Origin: Letharia columbiana
Lineage: Eukaryota > Ascomycota > Lecanoromycetes > Lecanorales > Parmeliaceae
Reading direction: 5' to 3'
Assembly (NCBI RefSeq): GCF_014066305.1
Contig: NW_023501104.1
Span: forward strand, 62,001-126,000
Length of the DNA stretch: 64,000 nt
Positions within the stretch are counted from its first letter, which is position 1, and each line of letters begins with the position of its first letter. This document shows, one piece after another, positions 38,748-50,307 of the stretch. The notes under the pieces were generated by a model. It was not told the origin of the DNA, ran no database searches, and saw only the letters and a program-made list of their open reading frames with translations. A program made the position numbers and the translations under genes.

Positions 38748-38888
38748 TGTTAGAATATCAGGTATGTGGTGTGTAGAACGGACGGATTGATTCTCTAAAA
38801 CCTCTCCGAGGCCAGGTCCTAAATACAGTACAAAATCAGGTGGCTGGAAAACATGGTGGCTGGGATGCGCGGGAGCCACATTTCGACA
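38748..38888 (-). repeat. 3' LTR (141 bp) of the TRIM-like element, little mutated
   Basis: On the plus strand it starts TGTTAGAATATCAGG and ends TTTCGACA. The partner at 39972-40112 starts TATTAGAATATCAGG and ends TTTCTATA. Almost all differences are G-to-A or C-to-T in the partner. Confidence 0.85.
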
Positions 38889-38959
38889 CTCCCCTGCAGC
38901 CACGCTCCCAGTCCACCCAACAAGAAATGAAGCTATACACAACTCCCATCAACGATAAA

Positions 38960-39350
38960 GGCCATTCCAGCCTTCGACAACAATAGGCCATTCCAGCCTC
39001 TCAACAACAGGCCATTCCAGCCTTTCAACAACAGGCCATTCCAGCCTTTCAACAACAGGCCATTCCAGCCTTTCAATAAGAGGCCATTCCAGCCTTTCAA
39101 CAAGAGGCCATTCCAGCCTTTCAACAAGAGGCCATTCCAGCCTTTCAACAAGAGGCCATTCCAGCCTTTCACAGGCCATTCCAGCCTTTCAACAAGAGGC
39201 CATTCCAGCCTTTCAACAAGAGGCCATTCCAGCCTTTCAACAAGAGGCCGTTCCAGCCGTAACAATAGGCCATTCCAGCCGTAACAATAGGCCATTCCAG
39301 CCGTAACAATAGGCCATTCCAGCCGTAACAACAATAGGCCATTCCAGCCG
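38960..39350. repeat. Minisatellite, 17 copies of a GGCCATTCCAGCC unit
   Basis: GGCC(A/G)TTCCAGCC occurs 17 times from about 38960 to 39350, with periods of mostly 23-24 bases. The spacer part changes in blocks: TTTCAACAACA, then TTTCAACAAGA, then GTAACAATA. The period, often a multiple of three, keeps long open frames on the minus strand that encode ERLEWPLV or KGWNGLLL repeats. These frames look like by-products of the repeat, not a gene. Confidence 0.9.
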
Positions 39351-39644
39351 TAACACACACTATCCTGATATAACACGTCTTCCTAACATAACAGATACTT
39401 ATCCTAGATAACACGTCTTCCTAACGTAACACCCCTTTCTGAGGTAACATAATATACCTCTAGAGCATAACACCCTTTCTGAGTAATAAGAGTAACATAT
39501 AACACTTTATCTCGAAGTAATATAGCTATTTTATATAGAACTTATATATTATACTAATACGTATCTCTATAGAATTATCTATAGTCCTTCGCGACGTTCC
39601 TCTTTATTCTTTCTATTTCACAGCTCGCCTATCAGTGTAACTGA

Positions 39645-39758
39645 GTTCTTTACGACGACGAGGGTTCTTTACGACGACGAGGGTTCTTTACAACGACGAG
39701 GATTCTTTACGACGACGAGAGTTCTTTACAACGACGAGGATTCTTTACGACGATACGA
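39645..39758. repeat. Tandem repeat, six copies of a 19-bp unit
   Basis: The unit GTTCTTTACGACGACGAGG recurs six times with G/A variation at two positions. It lies in the right half of the TRIM-like element, where RIP-type decay begins to show. Confidence 0.85.
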
Positions 39759-39950
39759 CGACGTAGTTATAACTCTATTATCTAAATTAGTCTTTATAGA
39801 AAGCTGACATTATAGCGACTTAGTCTATATACTCTACGGTAACTTAAATAATAGATCGAGAATAGCGCGTTAAGATATAGTGGTAGCGAGATATAATAGT
39901 AAGATAAGATACGATAGTAGAATAAGATAGTAGCGAGGTATAATAGTAGC

Positions 39951-39971
39951 GTTAGAATCGGGCTTATAATC
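39951..39971 (-). other. Putative half-tRNA(iMet) primer-binding site
   Basis: Directly inside the right (5') LTR, the minus strand reads GATTATAAGCCCGATTCTAA. Undoing C-to-T/G-to-A changes gives a GGTTATGAGCCC-type word, complementary to the anticodon arm GGGCTCATAACC of fungal initiator tRNA-Met. Copia-type elements prime from such a half-tRNA. The assignment is by motif only. Confidence 0.5.
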
Positions 39972-40112
39972 TATTAGAATATCAGGTATATAATATATAG
40001 AACGAACGAATTAATTCTTTAAAACCTCTCCGAGGCTAGGTTCTAAATAAAGTATAAAATCAGATGGCTGAAAAACATAATGGCTGGGATACGCGGAAGC
40101 TATATTTCTATA
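39972..40112 (-). repeat. 5' LTR (141 bp) of the TRIM-like element, RIPed
   Basis: Same length as the LTR at 38748-38888 but with many transition changes to A/T. TSD ATCTC follows at 40113-40117. Confidence 0.85.
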
Positions 40113-40333
40113 ATCTCGTCGATATTATTAATCTAAATAAAATAATAAAAACTATAATACTTTTTATATTTCTTTTCTAAGTTATAAAAATAGAATTTAT
40201 TAATCGATATATAAGAATCGCGAGGTGTTTAATTAATAGAAGATATATATAATATTAACGTATTTTTATAAATCTTATTTATTATTAATATAAATAGTTT
40301 ATTATCTTTTTTATAGACTAGTTAATAGTAAAC

Positions 40334-40496
40334 TATTAGAACTAGTATAGAGATATATTATATAAGTAAGATAGAATAGAATAATAAGACTATCGAACTA
40401 TATATATAGAAAGAAGATATAATATAATAGAGGATTTCTTCGCTAAGGCTCGCTAGTTATAGAGCTAAGTAATATATTAAGAATACGCTCGTAATA
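40334..40496 (-). repeat. 3' LTR of the middle element
   Basis: It starts TATTAGAACTAGTATAG and ends CGCTCGTAATA on the plus strand, and aligns with 50147-50307 and, more distantly, with the reverse complement of the inner LTRs. Confidence 0.82.
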
Positions 40497-41052
40497 GTAC
40501 TTCTCTCTCTTAAATAGCCATAGCCTCTATAGCTAATAGATCGAAGATATAGATCTATTACTTATCTTATATCTTTAAATATCTATAGTTTCTATAGATC
40601 TTAATTAAAGAAGATTTACTAGAGATTCTAAAGATATAGACTATATCTTATCTATATATAAGTAAGAATCTCTAAGCCCTTCTTTAGTTTTCTTATAATA
40701 ATTCTTTAAAAGAATTATATATATATTATAAATTTAGTTACTCGCTGAAAATCAATTTAAAGAAATAAGAACTTTTGATATACTATATTAGATTAAATTA
40801 GTATTATTCTTTAACGACGACGGCGATAATAATATCGCGTCTCGGAGATTTCGCTAGCGTATCGTTAATAGTACTTTATTAAAGTATTAAGAGCTCTTAA
40901 TTTAACGAAGATTTATAAAGAATTAAATAAATAGTAATCGAAAACGAATTTACTATATAGTAATCATCTAATTTCATATTTATAATAGAGAAGAAATCGA
41001 TAAGATAATATAATTTAATTAGTTAAGGCCTCTCGAACCGAATCGAGCCGTA

Positions 41053-41216
41053 TGTTACGAGCGTACCCTTGACACACCCCTCAGCCCTATGGCTAGCGGG
41101 CCTTGGCGGAGGCATCCCCTACCATATCATGCCTCCTTCCCACCTATATAGTTCGATACCTTAGTTATCTTATTCAACATACCTACATTAATATTGCATC
41201 TATACCGGTTCTAATA
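41053..41216 (+). repeat. 5' LTR (164 bp) of the inner chromovirus
   Basis: Starts TGTTACGAGCGTACCC and ends GGTTCTAATA. A TATATAG word lies at about 41145-41151, and the segment ACCTTAGTTAT at 41158-41168 is the proposed start of R and self-primer. Confidence 0.92.
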
Positions 41217-41218
41217 CT

Positions 41219-41229
41219 ATAACTAAGGT
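41219..41229 (+). other. Putative self-priming primer-binding site
   Basis: ATAACTAAGGT, two bases after the 5' LTR, is the exact reverse complement of ACCTTAGTTAT at 41158-41168 inside the LTR (also present in the 3' LTR). Tf1 of fission yeast and related chromoviruses prime reverse transcription by folding back the first 11 nt of the RNA onto such a site. The same geometry is seen in the other two chromovirus copies here (50134-50144 and 52847-52857). Confidence 0.7.
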
Positions 41230-41930
41230 TAACCCACTCATTTCATTCGTATTAGCGGACGAATTCAAAGAAACGCGCTGGCAGGGGCTTTGGCAAGAAA
41301 TTAAGTTAAGCTATTGTATCCCTGGATAAGCCTATTAGATAGGTAAATTGATTTTAAAGAGCCTAAAAGGGACAGCGAAACGGCCTCGGTAAATAGTGGT
41401 CGAGGGATAAAGAAGGCATTGGACCATTCATACGGCTAGCGAATCGAAAGAAATAGCTAATACCATCTCACATCTCCACATTCAAAACACATACCAGTAA
41501 CAGCACTTATAACTTCATATACTATAACGCCTAGGGTTTCAACGGGGCCCTAATCAGATAAGAAACGGCCGAGTTACAGTCAATCTAGGATACTGTTCTT
41601 CGAACCGAAACTTTCTCGCATATAACTTCTCTATGAGACAAGGGACCCCCTAAGCGGAGCAAGTGCACTCGAAAGGCCACTGTTTAAAGCACTTATAGTC
41701 TTCTTGATACCTTAAACGATTAAGAGATAAGTGTATTAAGCCCCCGCAAAGAAACAACCTTACCTCGGGCTTTATAGTGAAATTTTTTATTCTCAATACC
41801 GAATAATTTCGACGCGTTTTCGGGAAACTTCACTGCTCTCTAGTACATCTGGTATCCCCAATATCTATTCTTTCGGAGTATTCAAACTCCTCTCCACTTT
41901 GTTCCCATAGCGAAGTCCAACATCGAAAGA

Positions 41931-44900
41931 ATGAATCAAATTAAGGCCCTACTAGAGCAAACTAAGTTCCGACGGGTATCAGTTCTACCAGATGATGCCC
42001 CTGACGAGGCAAACTCGATAGATACGCCTTGGGATGTCGCTAATAGTCTATAACTATAACATTAAGTCAAGCACCAACCCGACGAATTTATGACTATGTT
42101 GAATGAAATTCGCCAGGAGCGAGACGATTTTCGGGAGGTTACTACTCGATATCACACCGTCGTGATAGAAAAGGACCTGACTATAAACGATATCTATTAG
42201 GCCCATAGAATAACCGAGGAGGTAAACTAACTAGCCCGAGACTTTTAGAAGAACCTAACTTCTCTTTAGCGGAAAGTCAATAGCCTTAAGATACAGTCGA
42301 TAAAAGACTTATGGCTATTATCGATCGAGGAGGAACGTACGTCTAGACGTTTAAAAGAGAAATTAGTTAAGGTCTTAAATCCACCTCTATTTATCGACGA
42401 TAGCGATCTTATCTAAGACGACTAATCCTCTAGAATAGAATAGAAATTTAAGGCCAATAGCGATCATTATCTTATCGAGGATTTCAAGATAGTTTACGTA
42501 GTCTTACGACTCGGCGGTAAGGCTATATAATATACGATATATAGAAGACTTCGGAACTCCACTAACCCGTACTAGTCTTTCACTAAGATCATAGATGAGT
42601 TGGCTGATATCTACGAGAACTTAAACCGACGTAGTAATGTATTGCGTAACATGTAAGCTCTATAGTAAGGGATCTAACCCTTTATCGACTTCTATTCAGA
42701 CTTTATTCGACTAGATACTATTCTTAATTATAACGAAGCCCTTATATTGGAGGACTATCTTTCTAAGAAACTGAGAAAGAAGCTAAAGAAGGTATAGTAG
42801 ATCGTAGGAGGTTTTACTACCTTAAAGGCTATAAAAGAATACCTTCAGAAGCTGGATAACTTACAACGTGCTGATTATAAGGATATTGAGTCCACAAAGG
42901 CCACTGTTAAGTCAACTATAACACGGACATCGACGATAATACCCGCGGCCAATACACGCCTTATACCCGTTACCGGGTCCAGTTTAAGTACGACCACTAC
43001 GCCTCTAAATATCACGACCGGTTCGAAACTAAGGGAATTAATATGCTATAACTGCGGCAAGAAAGGCTATTACCGAAAGGACTATATAATAACTATTTAA
43101 ACCGAGGCCGGCAAAAAGGCCTTCGAGGAGGCACGACTCCACGCGATGGAAATAAACGAAGAATTCGAAATCGATAACGTCGATATTACGGGTAGCGACG
43201 GTTCTTCTTCAGATTCGGGAAACGAATAGCCTCTTCTAAAGTTACGATAAGAGGTACTTATAAAGTATGCCTAGTAGACACCTTTAATAACGCCCTAGCA
43301 CGTCGTCCTTTCCGTATACAAGTCACGCTTTCCTTATAAGAGAGGATCTATCTACTTAAAGACTCCCTTGTAGATAATGGATATACCGGTGCTTACACAG
43401 TCATAAACGAGTCCTTAGTCCCAGCGATATATGAAGCCTTACATCTAGAACCACTCCCACTATCACGACCTAAACCACTAAGGGGTTACGACGGCCAGAT
43501 CGTAAAACGACTAATTACACACTACTTACTCCCAACGGTAATAGTGGAAGGCTATCGAGAAAAAACATGCCCAATGCTGATTATATCATTAAAACACAAC
43601 ATAATAGTCGGGAAACCTTAAATGAACAAACACGAGGTAATTCTTAACATATTACGAGATAAGATACTCTTCCTACCCGGTCGATGTAACCATAATGATA
43701 ATCAGATATCAACAATAGACGAACTCCCCTTCCTACCAACTCCGGACCTTCGGCCACCCACACCACCAACCCCCCACCTATTATACTGAAACGACAGAGC
43801 CCTCTCCCACCCACCTACGATAACGAGATCGATTCAAACACCTTTTTATCAAATAAGGATAAGAATAGCAAGGAGCCTAAGTTCATTAATATCGCTAAGA
43901 TTAATACAGCGGCTTACTATTAACTAGCCCGTGAAAAAAGTAATAAGCTATTTATATTGACAATAAATGAGATCTATGATACGTCGCCTACATTATATAC
44001 GCCTTCCTCTGCCCGAACACCTCGCGGAACTCGCATACCGGTTAATAAACCGTGTCCCTGCGACTTAGGAAAGAAATATAAAAGATGTTGTGGTTCTTAT
44101 TGCCCTATTTAGATCAATAGCGCCGACAAGGTCAATCCTAAGGAGATGAAACGTAAGCTATCTGCGGAGTATCACGACTACCTCGATATTTTTAATAGGA
44201 CTAAGGCGGATATACTTCCCCTACACCGTCCTTATGACCACAAGCTAGAATTCAACGATAGCTTCGATAAAACGAAACTTTCTAAAAGCAGAATCTATCC
44301 AATGTCGAGACACAAACTGGAACAGGTCAAGAAGTACCTGGACGAATATTTAAAGAAGGGATTCATAACACCAAGTCATATACCTTTCGCCTTACCCGTC
44401 TTGTTCGCGGAAAAGCCGAATGAAGGGTTGCGTTTTTGTGTGGACTATCGGAAGCTAAACGCTATTATCAAAAGGAATCGATACTTAATTCTACTGATAG
44501 ATGAGGTTTTGGCAAGGATCCAGGGATATAAATACCTCACTCGGTTAGATATCATAGCCGCGTTCAACAAACTACGTATACATCTCAATAGTGAGGATTT
44601 TACTACTTTTGTCACCTCCCTTGAAGCATATAAGTATCGGGTCCTCCCCTTCGGTCTGACCAACGGCCCAGCCATATATCAATAGTACATGAATGACATT
44701 CTATTTAAGTACCTGAACGACTTCTGCCAGGTCTACCTCGATGATATACTCATCTATAATAAGATAAAAAAGAAATATATTTAACACGTCAGATAAATCC
44801 TCTAGAAATTAAGGGACGCCGGCCTTTAGGTAGATATCCTTAAGTGCGAATTCCACGTTTAGGAAATTAAATTTCTAGGTTTATTGATATCTATAGACGG

Positions 44901-47136
44901 GTTGCGAATGGACCCTATTAAAATTTAGGCTGTTATCGAGTGGACTACACCTATTAACCTTAAAGAGGTATAGGCCTTTATCGGATTTTGTAATTTTTAT
45001 CGGCGGTTTATTAGAGACTTCTCTAAAATAGTTAAATTTATGGTAAAACTTACGGCGAAAGAGGTTATATTTAATTAGTTCCCAGTATGTTAAAAGGCCT
45101 TCTACTTTCTTAAAGTCGCTATTACGAAAGCCCTAGTTCTGCGTTATTTCGATAGGATAAAGGACGCCATCCTAGAGACTGACTCTTCCAACTACGTCAA
45201 CGGAGGTGTTCTTTCCCAATACGACGATAAGGGAGTGCTTCACCCGATAGCCTTCTACAGCAAGAACCTCACTTTAGCCGAGTGTAACTATCAGATCTAC
45301 GATAAGGAGTTGCTGGCCATTATTCGCTGTCTTAAACACTGGCGTCCTAAACTAAAATGCACCGATATCCCTATCAAGATCTTCACAGATTATAAGGGAT
45401 TGATGTACTTCGCCGAAGGAAGAGACCTTAGCCGTCGCTAGGCCCGGTATTTAGATATGTTGTTAGAATTCAATATAAAGATCATTTACCGGTCTAGACC
45501 TCAGAACGTCAAGGCCGACGCACTCACACGAATGGCTAAGTACAAACCAACCGATTCCGGGGACGAACGATTACGCCAACAGCATCAAACAATCCTTACC
45601 CCTAATCGATTGAAATTAGACGGCGAACATATCGACGTATATGCAATCGACGACCCTATCTACTACAAAGTAGTAGGGGCCAACAAGGAAGACGAATATT
45701 GTACGGAAATCCGTAACGCTATCGCCGAAGGCAAGGACAAATTTCGAGAGATCACTCTCAGTAAATACTCCGTACAAGACGGGGTACTTTACCATCAAAA
45801 CCGTTTATGGATATCCGATAACATATACACCGATATTATTCGAGAGGTCCACGATCAACCGTCCTACGGCCATCCCGGGGTAGCATGTACCTATGAACTA
45901 CTTAAAAGAGAATACTACTGGCGAGGTATGAGGGCTACCGTGGCCACCTACGTTAAGAATTGCTACACCTATCAGAGGGCTAAGGCGCCTCGCGATCGAG
46001 AGCATAGTTTACTGTAGCCTCTACCAATCCCACAGAAACGATGGTAAGATATATCGGTCGACTTCGTCACAGGCTTGCCTATGTCCGATAACTATAACGC
46101 TATTTAGGTAGCGATCGATAGGCTCACCAAGGAATGTCACTACGTAGCCTGTTTCGACATCGATGAAGGTATTACCGCTGAGAAGACAGTTAACTTACTA
46201 CTTAAGGAAGTGTTCCAGCTACACGGCCTGCCGGCCTTAATAATATCGGATTGAGGCCCTTAATTTATAGCTACCATATGAAAGTCTTTTTGCGAGAGAC
46301 TAGACATCACAGCCAAGCTATTAATAGCCTTCCACCCTAAAACCGATGGACAGATCGAACGAGCGAATCAGGATATAGAGCGTTATCTTCGGACATACTG
46401 CAACTACATGCAGGACGACTGGGCAAGATGACTACCTATCACCGAGTTCGCCGACAATGATACTACCTTATCGGCTATTAATATCCCACCTTTCCTCGCG
46501 AATAAGGGGTTCTATCCTCGAATAACTTTCAGTCTGAATATTATCGACTACGAGACCATACGTAAGCGTCTCGATACTGCTCGAGCGAAGAATATCACGG
46601 ACTATATGAAATAAGTTCTTAAGTATATTCGGAGTAATATGGACCGCGTTTAGAAGGCCATGGTTATATAAGCTAATAAGTATCGATAAAAGGTTACTTT
46701 TTAAATAGGCGATAAGGTCTTTCTAAATAGCAAGAATATTACCTTCAATCGCCCTTCCCGCAAACTAGACCATAAGAGACTCGGTTTATTCGAGATTACA
46801 GGCCTTATGGAAATCTTATATCGTCTGGAACTTCCGTCAATTATAAGGATCCACGACGTCTTCTACTCTAATCTCTTAAGTCTCGTGGTAAATAACCCCT
46901 TATTAGGGCAGGTAAACCCTTCGTCGGAGTATATCACTATCAATGGCCGAATCGAATAGGTTATTAAAGAAATACTTGGCTTTAAATTGATCTATGGCCG
47001 TCTCAAGTATAAAGTTAAGTAGAAAGGCCTCGATAATGACCTTACCTGGTATAATGCGGACGGCGGTGAATTCGAAAATTGCTAGGATCTAATAGACGAC
47101 TTCTATAAGCGGTATTTCGAAGAGCCTCACCTATGA
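41931..47136 (+). pseudogene. Chromovirus gag-pol, RIP-inactivated
   Basis: Gag starts at the ATG at 41931 (MNQIKALLEQTKF) and ends in a CCHC zinc knuckle at 43044-43085, in which the His and last Cys are both Tyr (CYNCGKKGYYRKDY). The protease active site near 43373 reads D-N-G instead of D-S/T-G. Reverse transcriptase runs from about 44146, with FCVDYRKLNAI, RLDIIAAFNKLRI, PFGLTNGPA and the intact catalytic VYLDDILIY (44731-44757). RNase H has [14 protein letters not shown] and FTDYKGL (about 45175-45410). Integrase has an H-H-C-(C to Y) finger ending NCYTYQRAK (about 45885-45990), the core VDFVTGLP, IISD(stop)GP(stop)F and FHPKTDGQIERANQD. The C-terminal chromodomain ends YKVK-KGLDNDLTWYNADGG. 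At least one frame change lies between protease and reverse transcriptase (about 43780-43860). Confidence 0.93.
44041..44109 (+). other. SEC-C-like zinc motif in the protease-RT linker
   Basis: In the same frame as reverse transcriptase, the linker reads NKPCPCDLGKKYKRCCGSYC (44044-44103), matching the C-x-C...C-C pattern of the SEC-C zinc-binding motif (PCPCGSGKKYKxCCG). The aligned part of the outer chromovirus (about 40130-40200, minus) keeps the same spacing with every Cys changed to Tyr or Phe, as RIP would do. It therefore belongs to the family and is not an accident of this copy. Confidence 0.72.
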
Positions 47137-47876
47137 AGGAATCAGGGCGAGGGGCCTTTAATAGCGGCAGCGTCCCCGGGCCGGAATTACCTCGGATACC
47201 TCGTTTTCAGTCGAATTGAAACCGTCCGATGTCTTCAGGATAGCTCTATTTTTTCTAAAACCGAGAATCGATCCCTCAGACCTATGTTAATCAGGAATCA
47301 CCTTATACATGGTCTTCCGCGCAGGCCCCCGTTGCTAATATAACCCTGAAGACCTTCCGGAGCTATACCAGTACACACATGGACCACGTTGTCGCTGTCA
47401 CGAAACATGATCGATATCAGCTAAATGACATACCACAGAGAAGACTGCACCAAAGTCACTTGATATTGGATTAGAGTTTTTAGCGCCTGCGGCTCGGTTT
47501 GGTTCGGGAGCCCTCAACCAATCACGTCGCATCATTCTATAGACATCCCATCCGCTCAAATACGAATTCGGAAATCACTATTGTTTACCCCTGCGCCCAT
47601 AGGCATGGTTTTCGCCACACCACACCGATTTCCTCCCGGCTAGGCCTCCTACATGCGTATACACCTCGGCTAGCGACGTCGCTACAGCGCAAATATAAAA
47701 AGCTGCTATTATCCCCAATACCTCTTACGGAGAAAGGTATAATGCTGGGGTTCCCGGATACGGTTATTTCTTTACTGCTTTTATTATTTTTCAGGCGTTA
47801 AGCGTGCATGTATATCTATTTTTCTACCTTTCCACTCACTAATTATGGGATATAATTTAACGAAGGGGGGGGGTAG

Positions 47877-48040
47877 TGTTACGAGCGTACCCTTGATATA
47901 TCCCTTAGCCCTATGGCTAGCGGGCCTTGGCGGAGGTATCCCCTACCATATCATGCCTCCTTCCTACTTACATAGTTCGGTACCTTAGTTATCTTATTCA
48001 ATATATCTATATTAATATTGCATCTATACCGGTCCTGACA
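47877..48040 (+). repeat. 3' LTR (164 bp) of the inner chromovirus
   Basis: Preceded by the polypurine tract at about 47860-47873. Same length as the 5' LTR; differences are C/T and G/A transitions. TSD CCGTA follows. Confidence 0.92.
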
Positions 48041-50146
48041 CCGTAGACGCTAAAACTCTAAATCAATATTAAATGATTTTAATATACGTTTCTTCATGAA
48101 ACGCCGTATAGTCGATATCGATCGAGACTATTAACGACGACGGTGAGATACGTAGATAACGTATTATAGCTTCGAAAGCTCTTTAGATATATAATAATAA
48201 GAGAAGCCTACTTAATAGATCTGATATAAGACTATTAATAAATAATATAGACCTAAGAAATCGATTTTCGAATGTGAGAAAATAAGGCTATTCTAAAAAT
48301 ATCGAACGGTTTTAATTCGTTTAAAAATACGATGTTCGAGGATTTACTAGTATCTATGCTAATTTCGACTAACTACTACGTCTTTAATTATAGATAGCCC
48401 TAGCAACTAAGTTCGAATACTTCATCGATATTTATATCAGAGCGAGAGTATTTATTATACTTCTATATATTAACTTAGTTTTTACACCTACGTTCGTATA
48501 TCTTATCGATATCTAAATCGTCGTTATCGCTTACGTTAAGACGAATTATAATTAAGTATTTCCCCTTTTTAATATCGACCTCGACCTTTACTTTTATATA
48601 TTATTCTATAAATCTCTTTACTTTCTTTTCGACTAGTCTCTTTATAAATTATTAATAATTAAGCTATTTTCTTATAATATACTCTTTTAGCTAAAATATA
48701 ATTTAATTTCTTCTATATATAATAAGTACGTTATATAAACGAAGCTTTAATTTCTCTTATAAATTACGTATAATATTATTAATATCTTTATTATATTCGA
48801 CGTATATTATAAAGTCTTTATAGAATTTAAGAAAGAGCTAACTTTCTTAACTTATTCTACTATAAATACGCTAATATATCTATCGAATAATAAATAACGA
48901 TACTTCGTATATATTATTTAGATAATTTAGAAGAACGTCGATTATAGAATATAAGCGATATCGTCGTCTAGTAGATATATGCTAACTAGCCTTTTCTTTA
49001 AGTCTCGCTATAACGTAGATAATTTTAAAGATATTAATAAGAAAATAATCGCTATTATAAGTAAGTTTATCTTAGATTCTTATTTTTTAATTATTAAATA
49101 ATATTAAATTCGTATTTATAAAGATAGATAGATCTAATAGTCTTAGACTAAGTAATTATCTAATTTACGGTTATCTGACATACGATAAAATCGATCGATA
49201 TCGATTTACTCTAAGTGTCTCAAAATCTTATAAAGTAAGTAGAGGTGAGAACGGGGGTGGAAGGGCAGAGACGCTAGCCGAGTTTTAGCCCTACGTCTTC
49301 TCTTACTATCCTAATATCTTCTCTTAATTAATATAAAATAAGAATAAAGGCGAAGCGGAGATATTAGACGGGTTTTAATTTTATATCTTAAGTTTTTAAA
49401 TCTAATTCTCTTCTAACTAACTCGATATTTTATAATATCGCTAGTAAAGATTCTTAGTAGATAGAGATCGCTATATATATAATATATGTAATAATAGCGA
49501 GTTAGAAGATAAATATCTTCTATATAGATCGTCGTATATAAGATAGAACTAATTAAGATATATAGATAATCGACGATATAAAGATAGATATCTCGATATT
49601 GATATAGATAGATTTAAGTCGAAATTTATAATATATTAAATATAGATAAGAATAAAGTAAAGAGATCTCTAAAATTTCGATATTATAAAGATAGTAATAA
49701 CTCGAGAAATATAATAGATCTCTATATTAAGAGTATAACGTTTAAAATAGTATTATTTCTTTATAGAAATCTATAATACTTATTTCTTAATTAATTAGAT
49801 CGTCGTAAATATAATAAATACTCTAAATAGTATTCTTTTAAATAATAGAAAGTTCGTCAAGGCTCCATTATTCGGCATAGACTTTTTGCGAGAAATAAGA
49901 CGAAGAAGAATATCTTTGCGAGAACGTAGTAAGACGAGTTCTTATTCGTTCGAGATACGGTGAAGAATATAGATACTATAAAGTGTATTCTTTAAATTAA
50001 TATAGGTTAGTTATTTATAAAGACTTCTATATAATAGAAATATCTAGCGTTTTCTTTATTAAACTCGATCGCTTGCTTCGAGTAGAAAGTAAAAAACTCG
50101 TTAATTCTCTTCGCCGAGAAGGGGGTATAAAGGAGCCTTATTATAA

Positions 50147-50307
50147 TATTAGGATTAGTATAGAGATATATTATATAAATAAGATAGAATAGAATAATAA
50201 GACTATTAAACTATATATATGAAAAGAAGATATAATATAATAGAGAATATCTTCGCTAGAGCTCGCTAGTTATAGGGCTAAGTAATATTAAGAGTACGCT
50301 CGTAATA
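50147..50307 (-). repeat. 5' LTR of the middle element
   Basis: Partner of 40334-40496, with a 2-base length difference near TAAGTAATATTAAGAG. On the minus strand AGTCTTATTAT (50194-50204) can pair with ATAATAAGGCT (50134-50144) through 11 positions including one G-U. Confidence 0.82.

Larger units (their letters stand above)
38748..40112 (-). mobile_element. Small non-autonomous LTR element (TRIM-like) with minisatellite
   Basis: Two 141-base LTRs, 38748-38888 and 39972-40112, are flanked by ATCTC at 38743-38747 and 40113-40117. The total is 1365 bases and there is no pol. A purine tract (GCAGGGGAG, minus strand) next to the left LTR and a segment next to the right LTR that resembles the complement of an initiator-Met tRNA anticodon arm both indicate minus orientation. 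The interior holds a 17-copy 24-base minisatellite and a 6-copy 19-base repeat. The left LTR and minisatellite keep normal composition, while the right LTR and adjoining 0.4 kb are strongly A/T-shifted. It sits inside pol of the outer chromovirus. Confidence 0.85.
41053..48040 (+). mobile_element. Inner full-length Ty3/Gypsy chromovirus, moderately RIPed
   Basis: Two 164-base LTRs (41053-41216 and 47877-48040) are flanked by the same five bases, CCGTA, at 41048-41052 and 48041-48045. The right LTR starts TGTTACGAG and ends CCTGACA; the left ends CTAATA through RIP changes. The element is 6988 bases long and carries gag, protease, reverse transcriptase, RNase H, integrase and a C-terminal chromodomain, in that order. 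A polypurine tract (CGAAGGGGGGGGG) precedes the right LTR. Many TAG/TAA stops replace Gln and Trp codons, so it cannot code for functional proteins. Its decay is clearly lighter than that of its host sequence, so it arrived later. Confidence 0.95.
40334..50307 (-). mobile_element. Internally deleted chromovirus relative, host of the inner element
   Basis: LTRs lie at 40334-40496 (163 bases) and 50147-50307 (161 bases), flanked by TAAAC at 40329-40333 and TAAAT at 50308-50312, a target duplication differing by one C-to-T change. Without the inner insertion the element is about 2.98 kb, too short for gag-pol. Sequence on both sides of the inner insertion (about 41020-41052 and 48046-48350) matches 35380-35720, the 3' end of the outer chromovirus. 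It is therefore a deletion derivative of a related subfamily. It reads on the minus strand. Confidence 0.82.

Noticed and set aside
38960..39350. CRISPR-like array (13-bp core repeated 17 times with short spacers)
   Set aside because: Spacers are not unique; they change in blocks as in a minisatellite, the core is too short, and the genome is eukaryotic.
38933..39414. Long minus-strand open frames with ERLEWPLV/KGWNGLLL repeats
   Set aside because: They arise from the 23-24-bp minisatellite, which is open in several frames at once; there is no start context and no independent domain.
47499..47801. 100-codon plus-strand frame near the 3' end of the inner chromovirus
   Set aside because: It lies between the chromodomain stop and the 3' LTR in non-coding retrotransposon sequence; composition does not look coding.
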